From the NCBI GenBank assembly GCA_021796315.1, contig JAJYOH010000361.1, positions 1-6,446 of the forward strand: a stretch of 6,446 nt of DNA. Reading direction: 5' to 3'. This document shows, in pieces, positions 4,665 to 6,446 of this stretch. Made by a program: the position numbers and the translations under genes. The stretch is from Chloroflexota bacterium (GTDB taxonomy: Bacteria; Chloroflexota; Anaerolineae; Anaerolineales; Villigracilaceae). The notes beneath the pieces were generated by a model that did not search any database, was not told the DNA's origin, and saw only the letters and a list, made by a program, of their open reading frames with translations. How positions within the stretch are numbered: position 1 is the stretch's first letter; each line of letters begins with the position of its first letter.

Positions 4665-6239
4665 ATGAAGAAAAATCCGAACCTGCTCTGGATCGTTGCC
4701 ATCGTTCTTGGCTGGCTGTTTGATTTTCTATTTTGGAAGAAACCCGCCGGAATCAACTTTGCCATCTTTACTGTCTTATGTCTTCTGGGAGGATTCTTCC
4801 TTTTGTGGCGGGATGAAAAGCCCGCTTCGCGCGGGGCCCTGTGGCTGATTCCGCTCATCTTGTTTTTCGACGCTGTGACCTTTATCCGCGCCGAGCCGCT
4901 GACGGTTTTTCTGGCTGCGCTGTTCACACTTTTTCTGATGGCTGTTCTCGCCATGACTTATCTCGGCGGGCGCTGGTGCATGTACAGCCTCCCGGATTAT
5001 GTTTCCGGCTTTTTCAAATTAATAGCCAGCATGATGGCGAGGCCGTTGACTTTCAATGCTGAAATAAAACGCGAACAGGCCGAGAGTGGGACGACTGCGC
5101 CGAAACGAAATCTTTGGCCGGTGGTGCGCGGCATCGTCATCGCATTGCCTGTGCTGGCGATCTTCGCCGCCCTGCTGGCCTCCGCCGATGCCATCTTCAG
5201 CCAGCAACTCGACATGTTCATCAAACTCTTCAAGCTGGAGAATTTGCCCGAATACATTTTCCGGTTTATCTACATTCTCATCGGCGCGTATTTGCTGGCT
5301 GGAGTCTTTCTCCATGCCGCCATGCAAAGTCAAGACGAGAAATTGATCGGCGAAGATAAGCCGCTGATCAGTCAACTGCTCGGTTTCACCGAGTCCGCCA
5401 TTGTGCTGGGCAGTGTGACCGTGTTGTTTGCCGCCTTCGTTTCTATCCAGTTCCGATATTTCTTCGGCGGTCAGTCCAACATTCATATCGACGGCTACAC
5501 CTACTCTGAATATGCGCGGCGCGGATTTGGCGAGTTGGCAGCGGTTGCCTTCTTCAGTCTGCTCATGATCCTCGGATTGAGCGCTATCACCCGTCGAGAA
5601 AATGAAGTGCAGCGCCGCGCCTTTTCCGGATCGAGCGTTGCCATCGTCGTGCTGGTCATGGTCATGCTTGTGTCTGCGTATCAGCGTCTGAATCTCTATG
5701 AGGCCGCTTATGGCTTCTCCCGCCTGCGGACTTATACCCACGTGGCGCTCATCTGGATTGGCCTATTGCTTGGCGCGGTTGTTGTGTTGGAAATCCTGCG
5801 GCGCGAGCGCGCCTTTGCTTTTGCGATGTTAATCGCGTCGTTAGGTTTTGGAGCTTCGTTGAGCGCGATGAACGTGGATGGTTTTATCGTCCGGCAAAAT
5901 GTGATGCGTGCTACGCAGGGCCAGGGCTTGGATGTGATTTATTTGGTTTCACTTTCAAGCGATACGGTTCCTGTTTTGGTCAGCGAATTTAAAGATCAGT
6001 CGCTGCCGGGCTTGACCCGTGATGCTGTTGGAGCGGTTTTGGTCTGCCGCTTGAATGTCCCCGACAGTGTTTCAGATAAGGATTGGCGCTCATTCACGAT
6101 CACTAAATGGATGGAGAAGAGTGCACTTAAAAATATCCAGGGTGATTTGAGTGGCTATCAAGTTACCACGCCGGATGGACTCCCACAGATGGTCACTCCG
6201 GGGCATGTGTTCTATAAGTGTTATCAAAGCCAGTATTGA
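4665..6239 (+). CDS. DUF4173-type polytopic membrane protein, function unknown
   Basis: Inner-membrane protein of 524 residues with about ten or eleven hydrophobic helices, roughly at residues 8-24, 30-48, 57-74, 78-100, 152-173, 198-219, 243-265, 289-308, 324-339, 357-377 and 384-402. The C-terminal 110 residues are soluble. Family-like marks are SADAIFSQ (173-180), TYSEYARRGFGELAAVA (279-295), AAYGFSRLRTYTH (347-359) and NVDGFIVRQNV...GLDVIYLVSLSSDTVPVL (403-438), all typical of DUF4173 as I remember it. No enzyme motif or metal site is obvious and the role of the family is unknown to me. The start at 4665 follows GAGGAG (4652-4657) with 7-base spacing. The gene appears monocistronic: a possible promoter precedes it and a clear terminator follows. 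Confidence 0.85.
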   Translation: MKKNPNLLWIVAIVLGWLFDFLFWKKPAGINFAIFTVLCLLGGFFLLWRDEKPASRGALWLIPLILFFDAVTFIRAEPLTVFLAALFTLFLMAVLAMTYLGGRWCMYSLPDYVSGFFKLIASMMARPLTFNAEIKREQAESGTTAPKRNLWPVVRGIVIALPVLAIFAALLASADAIFSQQLDMFIKLFKLENLPEYIFRFIYILIGAYLLAGVFLHAAMQSQDEKLIGEDKPLISQLLGFTESAIVLGSVTVLFAAFVSIQFRYFFGGQSNIHIDGYTYSEYARRGFGELAAVAFFSLLMILGLSAITRRENEVQRRAFSGSSVAIVVLVMVMLVSAYQRLNLYEAAYGFSRLRTYTHVALIWIGLLLGAVVVLEILRRERAFAFAMLIASLGFGASLSAMNVDGFIVRQNVMRATQGQGLDVIYLVSLSSDTVPVLVSEFKDQSLPGLTRDAVGAVLVCRLNVPDSVSDKDWRSFTITKWMEKSALKNIQGDLSGYQVTTPDGLPQMVTPGHVFYKCYQSQY

Positions 6240-6247
6240 TTAACCGA

Positions 6248-6276
6248 AAGTGCGCCGGAAGGCGCACTTCACTTTT
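6248..6276 (+). terminator. Rho-independent terminator after the DUF4173 gene
   Basis: A perfect 9-bp GC-rich stem AAGTGCGCC (6248-6256) and GGCGCACTT (6261-6269) with a GGAA tetraloop is followed by CACTTTT. It begins 8 bases after the stop of the upstream gene and ends transcription before the next gene. Confidence 0.85.
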
Positions 6277-6301
6277 ATAATTATTTCCTGAGGAGTTCAT
6301 T

Positions 6302-6446
6302 ATGCAGACTGATTCTTTTCGTTTGAAACCCGGACAGGATTTATTTAATGAGATTGAATTTTTTGTGGCTCAAAAGAAAATCGCGGCGGGTTGCGTGCTT
6401 TCCTCGGTTGGAAGCCTCACTCACGCCACACTTCACCTTGCCAACC
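6302..6446 (+). CDS. PPC/DUF296-domain protein, 5' part only
   Basis: The first 48 codons of a gene that runs off the window end. RLKPGQDLFNEIEFFV (7-22), followed by IAAGCVLSSVGSLTHATLHLAN (27-48), matches the start of the PPC (plants and prokaryotes conserved, DUF296) domain, whose members begin RLxPGxDLxxxL...VGSLxxAxLRxA. Prokaryotic members are usually single-domain proteins of about 140 residues that form trimers; plant members carry AT-hook DNA-binding motifs, and the bacterial role is not settled. The start at 6302 follows GAGGAG (6290-6295) at 6-base spacing. The catalytic or ligand residues further on cannot be judged. Confidence 0.85.
   Translation, partial: MQTDSFRLKPGQDLFNEIEFFVAQKKIAAGCVLSSVGSLTHATLHLAN

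Noticed and set aside
5019..5741. A 240-codon open frame on the minus strand inside the DUF4173 gene
   Set aside because: Its His/Asp/Glu/Gln-rich composition is what the complement of hydrophobic helices gives; it matches no family and overlaps a well-supported gene.
6276..6281. A perfect TATAAT as promoter for the PPC/DUF296 gene
   Set aside because: It is formed by the T-run of the terminator, and no -35 lies at the right distance because that region is the GC-rich stem. A weak promoter cannot be excluded.
1..6446. CRISPR array, tRNA or rRNA gene, insertion sequence
   Set aside because: No regularly spaced direct repeats of 25-40 bases, no cloverleaf-like segment, no rRNA-like sequence and no transposase-like frame were seen on either strand.

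Overview
The window suggests a mid-GC, free-living anaerobic or facultative bacterium. The most likely source is Chloroflexota, class Anaerolineae. That placement is inference: it rests on the style of the proteins and on palindromic interspersed repeats of a kind I associate with those genomes (TTGCGAGGG...CGCAATGAC, tandem GACCGTN heptamers, GGTYTCGATACG...CTACTCRACCACC). No rRNA, tRNA, CRISPR array or transposase gene is visible.

Layout. Positions 92-4314 hold one plus-strand gene run: a 6-phosphofructokinase (92-1174), the [NiFe]-hydrogenase nickel chaperone hypA (1180-1521), a palindromic repeat (1530-1632), an 83-codon internally deleted hypB (1647-1898), and hypF (1900-4314). The intergenic stretch 4315-4664 is not empty. 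On the minus strand it carries a near-consensus sigma-70 promoter, a very strong Shine-Dalgarno, an 18-codon ORF and two hairpins, the last of which looks like a terminator pointing toward hypF. Then follow a plus-strand polytopic membrane protein of the DUF4173 type (4665-6239), a rho-independent terminator (6248-6276), and the first 48 codons of a PPC/DUF296-domain protein cut by the window end.

How the genes work together. HypA, HypB and HypF belong to the [NiFe]-hydrogenase maturation pathway: HypA/HypB deliver nickel, and HypF starts synthesis of the cyanide ligands from carbamoyl phosphate. The locus looks eroded or remodelled. HypB has lost its P-loop and its NKxD GTPase motif through two in-frame deletions that appear to have occurred at short repeated codon triplets. 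HypF carries two extra segments, each encoded by recognisable repeat-like DNA. HypF is otherwise motif-complete. Its start lies one base after the hypB stop and has no Shine-Dalgarno of its own, so the shortened hypB may persist mainly because its translation feeds hypF.

The best leads are the shortened hypB, the repeat-derived segments inside hypF, and the compact minus-strand transcription unit at about 4348-4538.
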